DNA from: Agapanthus africanus
Lineage: Eukaryota; Streptophyta; Magnoliopsida; Asparagales; Amaryllidaceae
Length of the DNA stretch: 64,000 bases
Reading direction: 5' to 3'
NCBI GenBank assembly: GCA_030015575.1
Contig: JASDDO010000001.1
Span: 320,077,595 to 320,141,594, forward strand
Shown: positions 34,501 to 44,700 of the stretch, in pieces
Layout: the number at the start of each line of letters is the position of its first letter
How positions within the stretch are numbered: position 1 is the stretch's first letter
Program-made: the position numbers and the translations under genes
The notes under the pieces: generated by a model
What the model was told of the DNA's origin: nothing
The model's input: the letters and a program-made list of their open reading frames with translations, nothing else
Database searches by the model: none

Positions 34501-35875
34501 CCCAATCTTTCCCCTGCCAAAAATATCCAAGTGTTGGATTATTGTGTGGTTTAAGGACGTTCTGAGTAGTGCAAGTAACGCGATGGTCCCTCTAGAAGAC
34601 AACAAACCTTAACTCGATTATGTGACCGTCTTGAACTGCCCTTTGAACCTTCGGGTTTGGGGCAGTACGGCGTGCCACATGTGAGGCGTTGGCTTGACCC
34701 TTCTACGGCTGGACCGTTGGTACTGAGGCATGAAACGAATGTCTTTGAACCTATTTCATGTGTTGGATGGTTTCGGGAAAACTTGGGTGTTCGAATGTTC
34801 GATCGGAAAGTTTAATATATTCTATTTATCTGGAATGGGATACAATAATTGGAATTCACAAACAGTTATGTGATAACTGAATGAATGATATAAATCTAGC
34901 GGTTTAGTTTCATTTGATATTGAAAAGAGTTTTCGATAATGAGACTAAAATGCAGGATTTATATCTGTTAGGCATGTGATGTCTAAGTATTTCATTTGAT
35001 TAGGCATGCGATGTCTAAAGAAGTTGCGGATTCCAATTGTTGTAGTTTTACACTTTCTTTTCTGTGACCGTAAGTGTAATATGTGATATCGCCGGTTTCG
35101 TTGCTATATGTCAACGACAATTGGGATGCGCATATTTACTTACGTTGATGACATGTGATGTTATGTGTTGCTGGATATGTTATATTGGATCGTCGTGTTT
35201 GAATAGCCGGGGGTTTTTATGTGAGATGAGTGTTTTTCATTTTCATTCATGTAAAAACTTGTATGTAATATTCTTTTAATTTGGGGCACTTCCAGGTAGC
35301 GGAAGTTGTCACCCTTTGTATATTATTTACTTTTCCGCATTAGGATAGACCCAAGGAGGGGAGCACAAGTAACCGGGTTCTGGGGTCCAGTGGGAGACCA
35401 ACTCGAGGAGTCGAGTCCGGGTCTCCTAACCCTAGAATTGGCAGGGTTGCTTGCCACTCTCGTAGGGGTCTAGGGGTGTGGGATTGGCTATTCATCACGA
35501 CCGTGGAATCCGTGTTTTATACTGGCTCGTATTGAAAACACGGACGTCCTAGTATATCCAATATTTCATATGTTTCTTCTGCTGCGATATCTGTGATGTG
35601 CTTCTGTGATGGATATAGTATATAGTATATATGATATATTATATAGACGTTACTTATGTTTTACACCCGCGCTAGCCCTGCCCTGCTCTGTCGTTAGTTA
35701 CCTAACCTAACGGTGCACGAAGGGACATCGAGGCGAATGCGGATGGCAGAAGTGTACGTCATATCTATCTGTGATGTTTAGGTATTTAAATGATGGGACT
35801 TCATTAATGTGATTAATGAAAGGAAAGAAACCTAAGGTGTTGTAGAATCAAATTTTAAACAAAATAGGTAGCTAC

Positions 35876-36125
35876 AGTTCTTGCTTTGCATAGCGGTATA
35901 TATGATATACCCTGCACCTTATTCGATGAGGAAAGGACCGAGATCCCTTCACCGGGAGTGACTCCTTTAGCAGTAACTGGCAGATGCTACACACTCGGTT
36001 TGCTTTTGACTGCTTTTGGGTTTTTGCTTTGCACAGCGATATATATGATATATCCCGCACCTCATTCGACGAGGAAAGGACCGAGATCCCTTCACCGGGA
36101 GTGACTCCTTTAGCAAAACTAGAAA
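35876..36125 (+). repeat. Duplicated leader module, El-5
   Basis: Units about 145 bp apart share TTGCTTTGCA, TATATATGATATA, GAGGAAAGGACCGAGATCCC and CACCGGGAGTGACTCC. Confidence 0.87.
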
Positions 36126-36256
36126 AGCCGCAAAATCACTCCATTTCAAAACTTCATTTGATTCTACAACAATATCAAGTTCATTACGCAATAGGTTTTC
36201 AGAAAAACCTGTCGTAGCCCTCCGTCATTTCAGATAAGAACTGTTTAGTATTCGTG

Positions 36257-36465
36257 CTGCGTTTATTGGCCTTTGTCAAGGCGTAGTGTGCGGTAGCTGA
36301 ATAGTGATTATCTGCTTATGCATATGATGCAGATTGTTTCAGGATAGTCGTACGACCTTGTTGGCCTTTGTCAAGGGCCGTGCTGGTGGGTTTGATTCAA
36401 TCAAGAAATGACGGGTTGAACTTGACTAGCATGCTATGATTTGTTGGCCTTTGTCAAGGTCATAG
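36257..36465 (+). other. Triple stem-loop block, El-5 (loop CTTT x3)
   Basis: Hairpins at 36257..36286 (CTGCG/CGTAG), 36350..36383 (GTACGACC/GGCCGTGC) and 36434..36465 (CTATGA/TCATAG). All three display TTGGC-CTTT-GTCAA exactly. Confidence 0.85.
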
Positions 36466-36681
36466 GACGCTAGGGGCAAAATATTATCGGGAATTTCAAG
36501 TGTTGAAATTTGCAATGAGATTGCATACCTTCTATGAGATAGTTGGATCCCGATACCCGCTGCGAGTAAGAGTTACTCCTGGGAGAGTTTTACACATTAC
36601 AATTAGCCGATCAAGTAGGTGTCTAGAAAGGTGTTAACGAGGTTACGCCTCTGGAAAAACGAGGTTTACATTAATTAGGTT

Positions 36682-36695
36682 CGTGCGAAAGCACG
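36682..36695 (+). other. GAAA-tetraloop hairpin, El-5
   Basis: CGTGC-GAAA-GCACG, as in El-3 and El-7. Confidence 0.75.
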
Positions 36696-36877
36696 GGGGA
36701 CCTCCCTCAAAGTACCGACACTGGCCTGGCTGAAAGATTGGCGAACTTGTAGTGTGTAATTAATCCCGGCTAGTCTTTCCTTTTAGGGTTTGAAGGAAGA
36801 TTTCATAAAAAGCAGTGGGAGCCATCCTGATTAGATAAGATAATAACCAATCTGATCTTGCACGAGCATACGCTAAA

Positions 36878-39800
36878 GTGTTTTCTTCTCTCTCTCTCCA
36901 GGTAGCGACCATTTCATGCCCTAATAAAGATAATAATATGGATGTATTGACCGAACCCGCATGTTATACTGTGCTGGGGAACGTTGGTTCCGTTCTTTCT
37001 TATAAGAGTTATAGGAATGAACAGGATATAGGGGAATGCCAGGATTCTCATGCCACCCGAATCAGGAAAGTACATGTTGATGCATTTTCTTCGGGTGTGT
37101 TCGTTACTGAGAACTGTTTCTCCATTTGCTCTACGTCCTGGGTATTAGATACCGGGTCGGGATCCCATATATGTAATCAGTTACATGGGCTTAGAAAAGG
37201 TAGAGAACTTGGAGAAGGTGATAAAGACATTAGAGTTGGTAATGGTGCAATTGTTGCAGCTAAGACTGTCGGGGAATATCACCTTGTATTACCAACAGGT
37301 AATACATTGGTTCTGAACGAATGCTATTACATGCCGAACCTGATATGCAACATTATATCGGTTTCTTTATTGAGTAAAGAGGGATATAATTTTGTATTAC
37401 AGGATAATGTTATGAACATTTTCCATGACCAAAAGTTGGTTGGATCAGGCACGTTGTGCAATGGCATTTATGTTCTAAATCAATCAACAGTTCTGAGCAT
37501 AACAAACACACACAAGAGGAAGAGTTCTGAACTCAACGAATCCTTCTTGTGGCATTGTAGACTGGGTCACATCAATGCGACACGACTAGATAAGTTGCAT
37601 AAAGATGGATATTTAAATCCGTTTGAATTTTCATCTTATGACACTTGCCAGTCATGTCTCAAAGGCAAGATGACCAAAACTCCGTTTACGGGACACGGAG
37701 AAAGAGTTACCGAACTCTTGGGACTTATTCATAGTGATGTATGCGGTCCCATGTCTACACATGCCAGGGATGGTTCTTCATACTTCATTACATTCACTGA
37801 CGATCTCTCCAGGTTTGGGTATGTGTTCCTAATGAAACACAAATCAGAAGCTTTTGAGAAATTTAGGGAATATAAACAAGAAGTTGAGAACCAAACCGGA
37901 AAAAGTATTAAAATCCTACGATCTGATCGAGGAGGAGAATACTTAAGCAATGAATTCCTGGACTTCCTAAAAGAGAATGGGATTCTCTCTCAGCTGACTC
38001 CTCCATATACACCACAGCACAACGGTGTATCAGAACGGAGGAACCGCACCCTATTAGATATGGTGCGCTCTATGATGAGCACAGCTGAGTTACCTATTTC
38101 CTTCTGGGGTTATGCGCTGGAGACGGCAGCATACCTATTGAATCAAGTTCTATCTAAATCTGTACCTACCACACCATATAAGATATGGAGTGGGAAGAGA
38201 CCATGTCTTAAACGAGTTAAGATATGGGGTTGCCCGGCCTATGTCAAAAGGCAAAATCCGGACAAACTCGAGGCACGGTCAGTTCTATGCAAGTTTGTGG
38301 GATATCCCAAACATTCACATGGATATCTTTTCTACCATACAGAGGAACAAAAAGTGTTTGTTTCTCGCCATGCCACCTTTTTGGAAAAGGAATTTCTTGC
38401 AAAGGAAATTAGTGGCGATAAGGTAGAACTGGAAGAAATTCCGGCTACACAAACTCAAACTGAAGATTTAGTGGAACCAGAGGATTCAGTAGCTCCCGAC
38501 GAACCTCAGCCTCTCCGCCGATCTAGTAGGGTTCCTCGCCAACCTGAGAGATACTACGGTTTTCTCATTGATGGTGGCAGTGAGGATTGCATCATGGAGG
38601 ATGATGACCCAACTAGCTTCGAGCAGGCCATCACGAGTGGGGACTCAGTGAAATGGCTGGATGCTATGCGGTCCGAGATGGAATCCATGTACACCAACAA
38701 AGTATGGACTATAGACGTTGCTCCTGAAGGGGTAAAACCCATTGGGAGCAAGTGGATCTTCAAGAAGAAACTTGGTGTAGATGGGAAAGTGGAGACTTTC
38801 AAAGCTAGACTTGTAGCAAAGGGTTTTCGTCAAAGACCAGGTGTGGACTATGACGAGACCTTTTCTCCAGTGGCTATGCTTAAATCCATCCGGATCATGC
38901 TTGCCATCGCTGCATATCATGATTACGAAATCTGGCAAATGGATGTTAAGACCGCCTTTCTAAACGGTGATTTAGAAGAGTGCGTGTACATGACTCAGCC
39001 AGAGGGCTTCGTAGACAGTGGGAGCAGCGGGAAGGTGTGCAAGCTGCTTAAATCCATTTATGGATTAAAGCAAGCATCGCGGAGTTGGAACATCTGTTTT
39101 GACGTCGTTATCAAAGAGTTTGATTTCGTCAAAAATCCAGATGAACCTTGTATCTACAAGAAGGTGGCAGAGAGTAAGGTTGTCTTCCTCGTATTGTACG
39201 TGGACGACATACTCTTGATAGGAAATGATATTCCTATGCTGCAATCGGTCAAGCTCTTCTTATCACAAAGATTCTCAATGAAAGATCTTGGTGATGCCTC
39301 CTGCATATTGGGAATTAGGATCTATAGAGATAGATCCAAAAGGATTTTGGGATTGTCCCAATCCAGATACATTGACACCATACTAAAGAGGTTTAGTATG
39401 GAAGAGTCCAAGCGTGGGAACTTGCCCACGATCTCTGAAGTCACTCTCTCCAAAGAGATGTCTCCCAAGACTGATTTGGAGAGAGCTCGCATGCAAGGGA
39501 TACCCTATGCTTCGGCAGTAGGCTCTATCATGTATGCGATGCTATGTACCAGACCCGATGTAGCATACTCACTAAGTATAGTGAGCAGGTATCAAGCTGA
39601 TCCTGGAGAGAGTCACTGGACAGCTGTAAAGAGCATTCTCAAGTACTTACGAAGGACTAGAGATATGTTCTTGGTGTATGGTAACGGAGAGCTCCAAGTG
39701 GAGTCCTTTACCGATTCGAGCTTCCAGAGTGATAAGGACGACTCTAAGTCACAGTCGGGCTTTGTCTTTACCCTTTACGGAGGGGCGGTTAGCTGGAAGA

Positions 39801-39988
39801 GTTCCAAGCAGGAAACCGTGGCAGACTCGACGATGGAGGCTGAATACATCGCTGCCAAAGAGGCTGTCTGGATCAAGAAGTTCATTACTGAACTTGGAGT
39901 GGTTCCATCCATTGAGCATCCAATACCTTTGTATTGCGATAACAATGGAGCGGTGGCTTTGGCCAAGGAACCCAGGTCCCATCAGTGA
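36878..39988 (+). CDS. El-5 copia Pol polyprotein (PR-INT-RT-RH), gag-less
   Basis: 1036-residue frame. Order and landmarks: gag-start remnant VLTEP (23-27); aspartic protease DTGSG (91-95); integrase zinc-binding HxxxxH (226, 231) and CxxC (257, 260); integrase D287, D350 and E386, the last pair with D35E spacing; chromodomain-free linker with PQPLRRSSRVPRQPE (543-557); RT with WQMDVKTAFLNG (686-697) and YVDD (774-777); RNase H D946, E988 and D1021. The expected Gag and its zinc knuckle are absent. It replicates the element by reverse transcription in particles and integrates the cDNA. The frame's first Met lies inside a pyrimidine tract and is probably not the start; Met21 at 36938 fits better. 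About one break compared with the family. Angela-lineage assignment rests on recalled motifs. Confidence 0.93.
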   Translation: MFSSLSLQVATISCPNKDNNMDVLTEPACYTVLGNVGSVLSYKSYRNEQDIGECQDSHATRIRKVHVDAFSSGVFVTENCFSICSTSWVLDTGSGSHICNQLHGLRKGRELGEGDKDIRVGNGAIVAAKTVGEYHLVLPTGNTLVLNECYYMPNLICNIISVSLLSKEGYNFVLQDNVMNIFHDQKLVGSGTLCNGIYVLNQSTVLSITNTHKRKSSELNESFLWHCRLGHINATRLDKLHKDGYLNPFEFSSYDTCQSCLKGKMTKTPFTGHGERVTELLGLIHSDVCGPMSTHARDGSSYFITFTDDLSRFGYVFLMKHKSEAFEKFREYKQEVENQTGKSIKILRSDRGGEYLSNEFLDFLKENGILSQLTPPYTPQHNGVSERRNRTLLDMVRSMMSTAELPISFWGYALETAAYLLNQVLSKSVPTTPYKIWSGKRPCLKRVKIWGCPAYVKRQNPDKLEARSVLCKFVGYPKHSHGYLFYHTEEQKVFVSRHATFLEKEFLAKEISGDKVELEEIPATQTQTEDLVEPEDSVAPDEPQPLRRSSRVPRQPERYYGFLIDGGSEDCIMEDDDPTSFEQAITSGDSVKWLDAMRSEMESMYTNKVWTIDVAPEGVKPIGSKWIFKKKLGVDGKVETFKARLVAKGFRQRPGVDYDETFSPVAMLKSIRIMLAIAAYHDYEIWQMDVKTAFLNGDLEECVYMTQPEGFVDSGSSGKVCKLLKSIYGLKQASRSWNICFDVVIKEFDFVKNPDEPCIYKKVAESKVVFLVLYVDDILLIGNDIPMLQSVKLFLSQRFSMKDLGDASCILGIRIYRDRSKRILGLSQSRYIDTILKRFSMEESKRGNLPTISEVTLSKEMSPKTDLERARMQGIPYASAVGSIMYAMLCTRPDVAYSLSIVSRYQADPGESHWTAVKSILKYLRRTRDMFLVYGNGELQVESFTDSSFQSDKDDSKSQSGFVFTLYGGAVSWKSSKQETVADSTMEAEYIAAKEAVWIKKFITELGVVPSIEHPIPLYCDNNGAVALAKEPRSHQ
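36880..36901 (+). promoter_or_regulatory. Polypyrimidine tract plus CAG, 3' splice-site-like, El-5
   Basis: TTTTCTTCTCTCTCTCTC then CAGGTAGCGACC. It lies at the very start of the open pol frame. If used as an acceptor, the first in-frame Met downstream is residue 21 of that frame (36938). Confidence 0.5.
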
Positions 39989-40170
39989 TCCAGGCATATT
40001 CTGAGGCGGTATCACCTGATCCGGGAGATCGTTGATCGCCGGGAGATCGAGGTCAGGAGGGTTGACACGAAGAACAACACGGCGGATCCACTCACGAAGG
40101 CCATTCCCCAGACACAGTTTGAGAGACTCTTCGGGATGCTCGGTATGCGATACTACAGCAGCTGGCCCTA
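39989..40170 (+). pseudogene. El-5 distal RNase H tail and 3' untranslated stretch
   Basis: Nucleotide similarity to the last part of the El-1 RNase H region (5918..6130) continues here up to the PPT. It is outside the long open frame. Confidence 0.75.
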
Positions 40171-40184
40171 GTGCAAGTGGGAGA
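40171..40184 (+). other. Polypurine tract, El-5
   Basis: GTGCAAGTGGGAGA one base before the 3' LTR. Confidence 0.97.
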
Positions 40185-40185
40185 T

Positions 40186-42402
40186 TGTTAGTTGTATGTA
40201 TGCCCTAGAGGCCAGTATTGTACAGATGTTGTATATTATATTGGATGCTTGGACATATATAGAGATGACTTTCTTGCTCGATATGATAGTATGCTATCTG
40301 GTTACTCTTTATCTTAACATGTACACTAGTCTCTTTAAACTGTCTTATGGTTACATGTTGGTAAAGCCCTTAGGATGTGTACTTGACTACCTGGACTATG
40401 ATGCAGATCATACTAGTGGGGACATGGTAGTCCATAAGTACATCCTTCAAGGTCCCTAGTCGTGGGTGTATCGAGACGGGGCATCGATATACCAGAGTAG
40501 ACTAGCGTATACGCTTCTCGACCCATGAGATGGGCGATGGATGATCCCATATCCATTGGTGTTTGACATCAGAGATGGTGTACGGGTGCTCAGTGGAGAC
40601 TGGGTACACTGGACGGACTCGCCGAGAACTCCCAGATGGTATATACCTCACGTCAGATGGCAGTTCTCAGGTGACACTTGTACAGGTTAGTCTGTAGACC
40701 CGAGATCGTCATAGAGCCTTGTGTGATTCCCACTGTGCTTTGATCTCCACCTTACCACGTCCATGAGGGCGTGCAAAACGGTGGTCTTTGGGTACAGTCC
40801 CGAGTCACATGGAGGCAATGAGCGATAGGAGGGGTTTCGTCTCTCCCGGTATTGGGGGTTGATGTTGCGCTGTGCTCGATTGGCCGTAACAGGGAAGTCC
40901 CTGGCCAGGGCTGATCAGAGATTTGCTGGTAAGTGTTACCAGTAGTTTCTCGACCCGTTATGAGCCTCACATCGGCACGACTTATCGGTTATTGGGGTCT
41001 GACGTTCACCACCCCTAGACTTGATATGCGACGTATCAGACGAACAGACCGGACTGTACGGTAAGTGTTACTGGTTGGATTCACAGGAGTATGAGCGGGC
41101 TAGCTCGTCGATCTTCTGATCGCTCAATACCCGGATGGCCGTTACGTTTAGCAGACCGCTTGCGGCTTGTGGGTGCTTGATGTGATCATCATCTGCTACC
41201 GGCGTATTGACGAGTCTTTAGAGTCCTACACAGAGGTTTCCTGGCTCAAGCGAAACGAAATAGGAGCGCATATGAGATATGTGCGGGAGCGAGAATAATG
41301 CGCGTATGTGATACCGCATTTCATTCTCGCAATAAATGTTTCGATTGGTTATATTCGATATGACCTAGTTATCGAATCATTGATTCGATAAATCGATACA
41401 TAGGATACTAGTCGGTTATATGCGATATGACCGGATCGTTAAATCAAGTGTTGATTTAATGATTTAATGTATAATTATATATTTGATATATTACTTTGCA
41501 TTAACTAGTATTGGTTCACTTTATATGGATTTTCTCACTTGATGTGCAAGAAGTATATGTGATATACTTTTGTGCACATATTTGTATCATGTTTGATGAT
41601 ACTTGATTATTTTGTTAAGTGTAAAGAATTAAAACCATGGTTAAGTGATAATTAGGGTTTTGCATATTCATTTATTTATTTATTTGTTCATTTATTTATT
41701 TGGAAATGATTTGATAAGAATGGTGGCTTTCTTTGTCTTTTAGTTGAAGCTTCATGAAGCTTTGACTTCTTAACCATTCTTGTCATCATGCTTAACCCTA
41801 ACCCATCCATTAACCATGGTCTATTCTCTACACTTAACCCAAGTTAGAATTATGATAAATATTCTTTTTCTTTTCATTTTAAAAGGACTTATCAAAAACT
41901 AGCTTCTTCTTCTTCTTCATCTTGAAGATAGAAACCTTGATGCCATTAATGGCAACTTGAGTTCTAGTGAGAGAAATCCAATTCTAAAGTGAACCCACCT
42001 CCTATTTCTTCACCCTCTACCTCTTGCCAAGTTGTTTTGGGTGTTTGCTTCATAAGTTTCACAAGTTTGTGAAGTCGGAGCTTGAACTTGCGATGCCTCG
42101 AGGTAGATCGTCTTTGACACAAAGCCGACGACCTAGCTTGCCCGTTTCTCCGATGAAGCCAACGTTCGAGTTTGGGAATCGAGATGGACAGCGAGAGGAT
42201 GCCTTCGTGGAGCCAAGGAAGAGGGTAACCGGATCTACAAAGGTTGTAGCATCTAACCTTTAGTTAATATGTTAACTAGTTTAGTTTTTCGCCTAGAATT
42301 CTAGTCTAAGATCCGTGTTAGGGTTTCTCGGCACCATAATTTTTGTAAAATGGCATGTTCGATTCCTTGTGAGACCTCTATAGGGTGCCTAGGAACCCTA
42401 CA
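40186..42402 (+). repeat. 3' LTR of El-5 (2217 bp)
   Basis: About 99.1% identical to 31831..34048 by hand count, TG...CA ends. It holds the GTAAGT palindrome CTGGTAAGTGTTACCAG (40926..40942) and the same dyads and hairpin as the 5' copy. Confidence 0.96.
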
Positions 42403-42407
42403 ATAAC
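42403..42407. other. Target-site duplication ATAAC, right copy, El-5
   Basis: Matches 31826..31830; El-2 continues with TCAATCCCTGTGTGTCG, parallel to El-4 near 15445. Confidence 0.95.
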
Positions 42408-42941
42408 TCAATCCCTGTGTGTCGTAGGTTGAAAACTGTACTATGGTTATGAAGAGTTACACCGCTATTTAATGCTCCTTACCTAACCATCAACTGATAT
42501 AGGTAAATGTCACCGACATAATTTCAAAAGGTTATATCTCACTCTAAAAAATGGACGTACAGATATATTAATTTGAAATTGGTGCATAACAATGGATATT
42601 CAAAACCAAATATTTGCCGTCCAGCAAATAGCCCAGGCGATTTTCTCAAATATCACCAATTACAACGAATTCCGATATAATGAGGATGATCACCTAATTA
42701 CCAATAACTTACTCCCACTCATCATCTGTAAAACCATACAGATGTGAGAATCAAACGTGGTAAATACATACCCTGGAGCAAGTGTCTAATTGGGAAATCA
42801 GTTTTCTTTTAACAGTACACAGTGAAACTGAAACATGTAAATGTTTTGATGGGGTATCCTGGTATTCCTAGTAATGCCTCTTCCATTATCCAGATTCACA
42901 ACTGTAACTGTATATTTCTATGCCACATCTCCACATCCCTT
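42408..42941 (-). pseudogene. Decayed internal region of El-2, second segment
   Basis: Parallels 15440..15984 of El-4. No open frame. By position it should derive from the integrase/protease part of pol, but I cannot recognise protein motifs in it. Confidence 0.6.
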
Positions 42942-43710
42942 CATATGTCTTTAGTCATTACCTTTTGCACACCCTCTTAGGCAAAATGGTTTTCTTCCTT
43001 CCCTACCGTTCGACACCAGCCTATGGTTTGGAAGTAGACTATCCAATAAGCATAATGGGTGTACTGTCTTAATCCTAGGAGCACTCGCAACCAAAGAGAA
43101 GGTAAAGATAAAACACAACTGAATAAAACCTTATTCCTATTTCTCCTGAACCAGAATCCATCCCCGAACTGGAACAAGTTCCTTTCGAGTTCGTATATAA
43201 CCATACGATAGAATATCCAATAAACTGTGGATCTTCGTAGTGATACGGAGTGTTCTGGAGAGATACAAAGGTGATGTAGGATTGGCGAAGAAATAGTTGG
43301 TTTGGTCGTAAATAACAGTCGCAATTTACTTTGCCCTCCTTCTAATCCCTTCATTTGTCTTAACTTATTACCTTCTGCACACCATCGTTAGGATAATTGG
43401 TTTTCTTCATTCCCTACCGGTCGGCACCTGCCTATGGTTTGGAAGAAAACTATCCAATTTGCGTAACAGGTGTACTATCCCCTAATCCAAGGAGCACTCA
43501 CAACCTGAGAGAAGGTAAAAGGAAAAGACAACTGAATAGTCCTATTCTTTTTCTCGAGAACCAGAAACCATCCTCGAATAAATTCCTTCGAGTTCGTATA
43601 TAACCATACGATAGTTTTATCCAATGGAAGTGGACGTTCGTAGTAATACGGGGTGTTCTGGAGAAAAGGGTAAAAGTAGGAGTGGCAATGAGGTATGCAA
43701 CTCTGACAAT
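42942..43710 (-). repeat. Tandem ~411-bp repeat in El-2, two units
   Basis: GTGTACTGTC at 43058 recurs as GTGTACTATC at 43470, and the TTACCTTTTGCACACC block near 42958 recurs near 43369. Homologous to El-6 and El-4. Confidence 0.88.
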
Positions 43711-43782
43711 CTAAAAACCAGTGTTTAAGAAGGTTCGGTTAATTTTGGTCACTGAGTCATAGTCAAGGGTCGGGTCATGGTC

Positions 43783-43815
43783 GCTGCCAAAGAGAGAGAG
43801 AAAAGAAACACTCAG
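43783..43815 (-). promoter_or_regulatory. Polypyrimidine tract plus CAG, 3' splice-site-like, El-2
   Basis: In sense TTTCTTTTCTCTCTCTC then TTTGGCAG, same place as in El-6. Confidence 0.5.
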
Positions 43816-44080
43816 CGTGCACTCTAACCTAGATCAGAATGGTTATCACTTTATCTAATCAGGAAACCTCCCACTGTATCCTCAAATTCTCCTCCAAACC
43901 TGAAAGAAGAATTAGTCGGGATCACCCGAGGAGTAAACCAACTCATCAGTGGGAATCGGGATCCATCTATCATCGCATGATAACGTGACAGAATCCACTC
44001 ACGTCATCACACTCCAAAAGGTATGCGCATGCCTGGCAAGTTTCAGTTTCTTTAGAAACTCCCGATGTGTGTTTTTACCC

Positions 44081-44295
44081 CTAGGTACCAAGTGACCTTG
44101 ACAGTGCCAACATATCAAAGAGTCCTAGTCAAGTTCAACCCGTCATTATCTTGATTGCGTTAAACCCACCAGTACGAGTCTTTGACAATACCAACATAAC
44201 CGTACGACTGTCCTAACCAATCCACTTATCCATGCGAAAGAAAAGCATTACAGAGCTACCGAACACTACGCCTCGGCAATGCACGACATACGTAG
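44081..44295 (-). other. Triple stem-loop block, El-2 (loops ATT, ATT, ACT)
   Basis: Hairpins at 44266..44295 (stem CTACG/CGTAG), 44173..44207 (CGTACGG/CGTAC side) and 44081..44128 (CTAGG/CCTAG). Sense motifs are TGC-ATT-GCC, TTGGT-ATT-GTCAA and TTGGC-ACT-GTCAA. Two loops are the same and one differs by a base. Confidence 0.72.
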
Positions 44296-44435
44296 CACGA
44301 ATACCAGGCAATGCTAATCTGAAATGACGGAGGGCTACGGTAGGTTTTTGGCGAAAAACATTTAACGTAATGAACTTGATATCGTTGAAGGAACTGCATA
44401 GCTTTTTGTAAAAATATAGTGGCGAAAACCCTTTG

Positions 44436-44700
44436 CTAAAGAGGTCACTCCCGGTGAAGGGATCTCGGCTCTTTTCCCGTAGAATGAGGTGCAGGATATT
44501 CCAACTAAATACCACGATGCAAAGCAAAAAGGCAATCGGCTATAGTGAAGTTATTACCCTGACGCAAACTTCTGTCCAAGGGGTCACTCCCGGTGAAGGG
44601 ATCTCGGCCCTTGCCTCGTCGACTGAGGTGCTGGATATTCATAACCGAATACCACTGTGCAAAACAAAAGAGAACGTCCTTGCAATAACAGCTTTTTGAA
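44436..44700 (-). repeat. Duplicated leader module, El-2
   Basis: GTCACTCCCGGTGAAGGG at 44444 and 44583, 139 bp apart. Confidence 0.85.

Larger units (their letters stand above)
34062..36879 (+). other. Untranslated leader of El-5
   Basis: About 2.8 kb without a credible coding frame, unusually long for a copia element. In order: GC-rich hairpin (34253..34291), TATA-like box (34493..34500), hairpin GGAGACC/GGGTCTCC (35392..35426), CGTTAG/CTAACG hairpin near 35692, duplicated module (35876..36125), triple stem-loop block (36257..36465), GAAA hairpin (36682..36695). It lacks the block of about 280 bp found in El-3 and El-7. Confidence 0.82.
31831..42402 (+). mobile_element. El-5: group II copia element, best-preserved pol
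   Basis: Uninterrupted 10.57-kb element: 5' LTR 31831..34048, PBS 34050, leader to 36879, pol 36878..39988, PPT 40171, 3' LTR 40186..42402, perfect TSD ATAAC. The LTRs show about 19 differences (0.9%, roughly 0.3 million years at an assumed 1.3e-8). All cis signals look whole. The pol frame is open over 1036 codons with about one break relative to the family's usual end; no gag domain is present beyond an N-terminal remnant. It is therefore a non-autonomous type that was nevertheless mobile recently. Confidence 0.96.
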
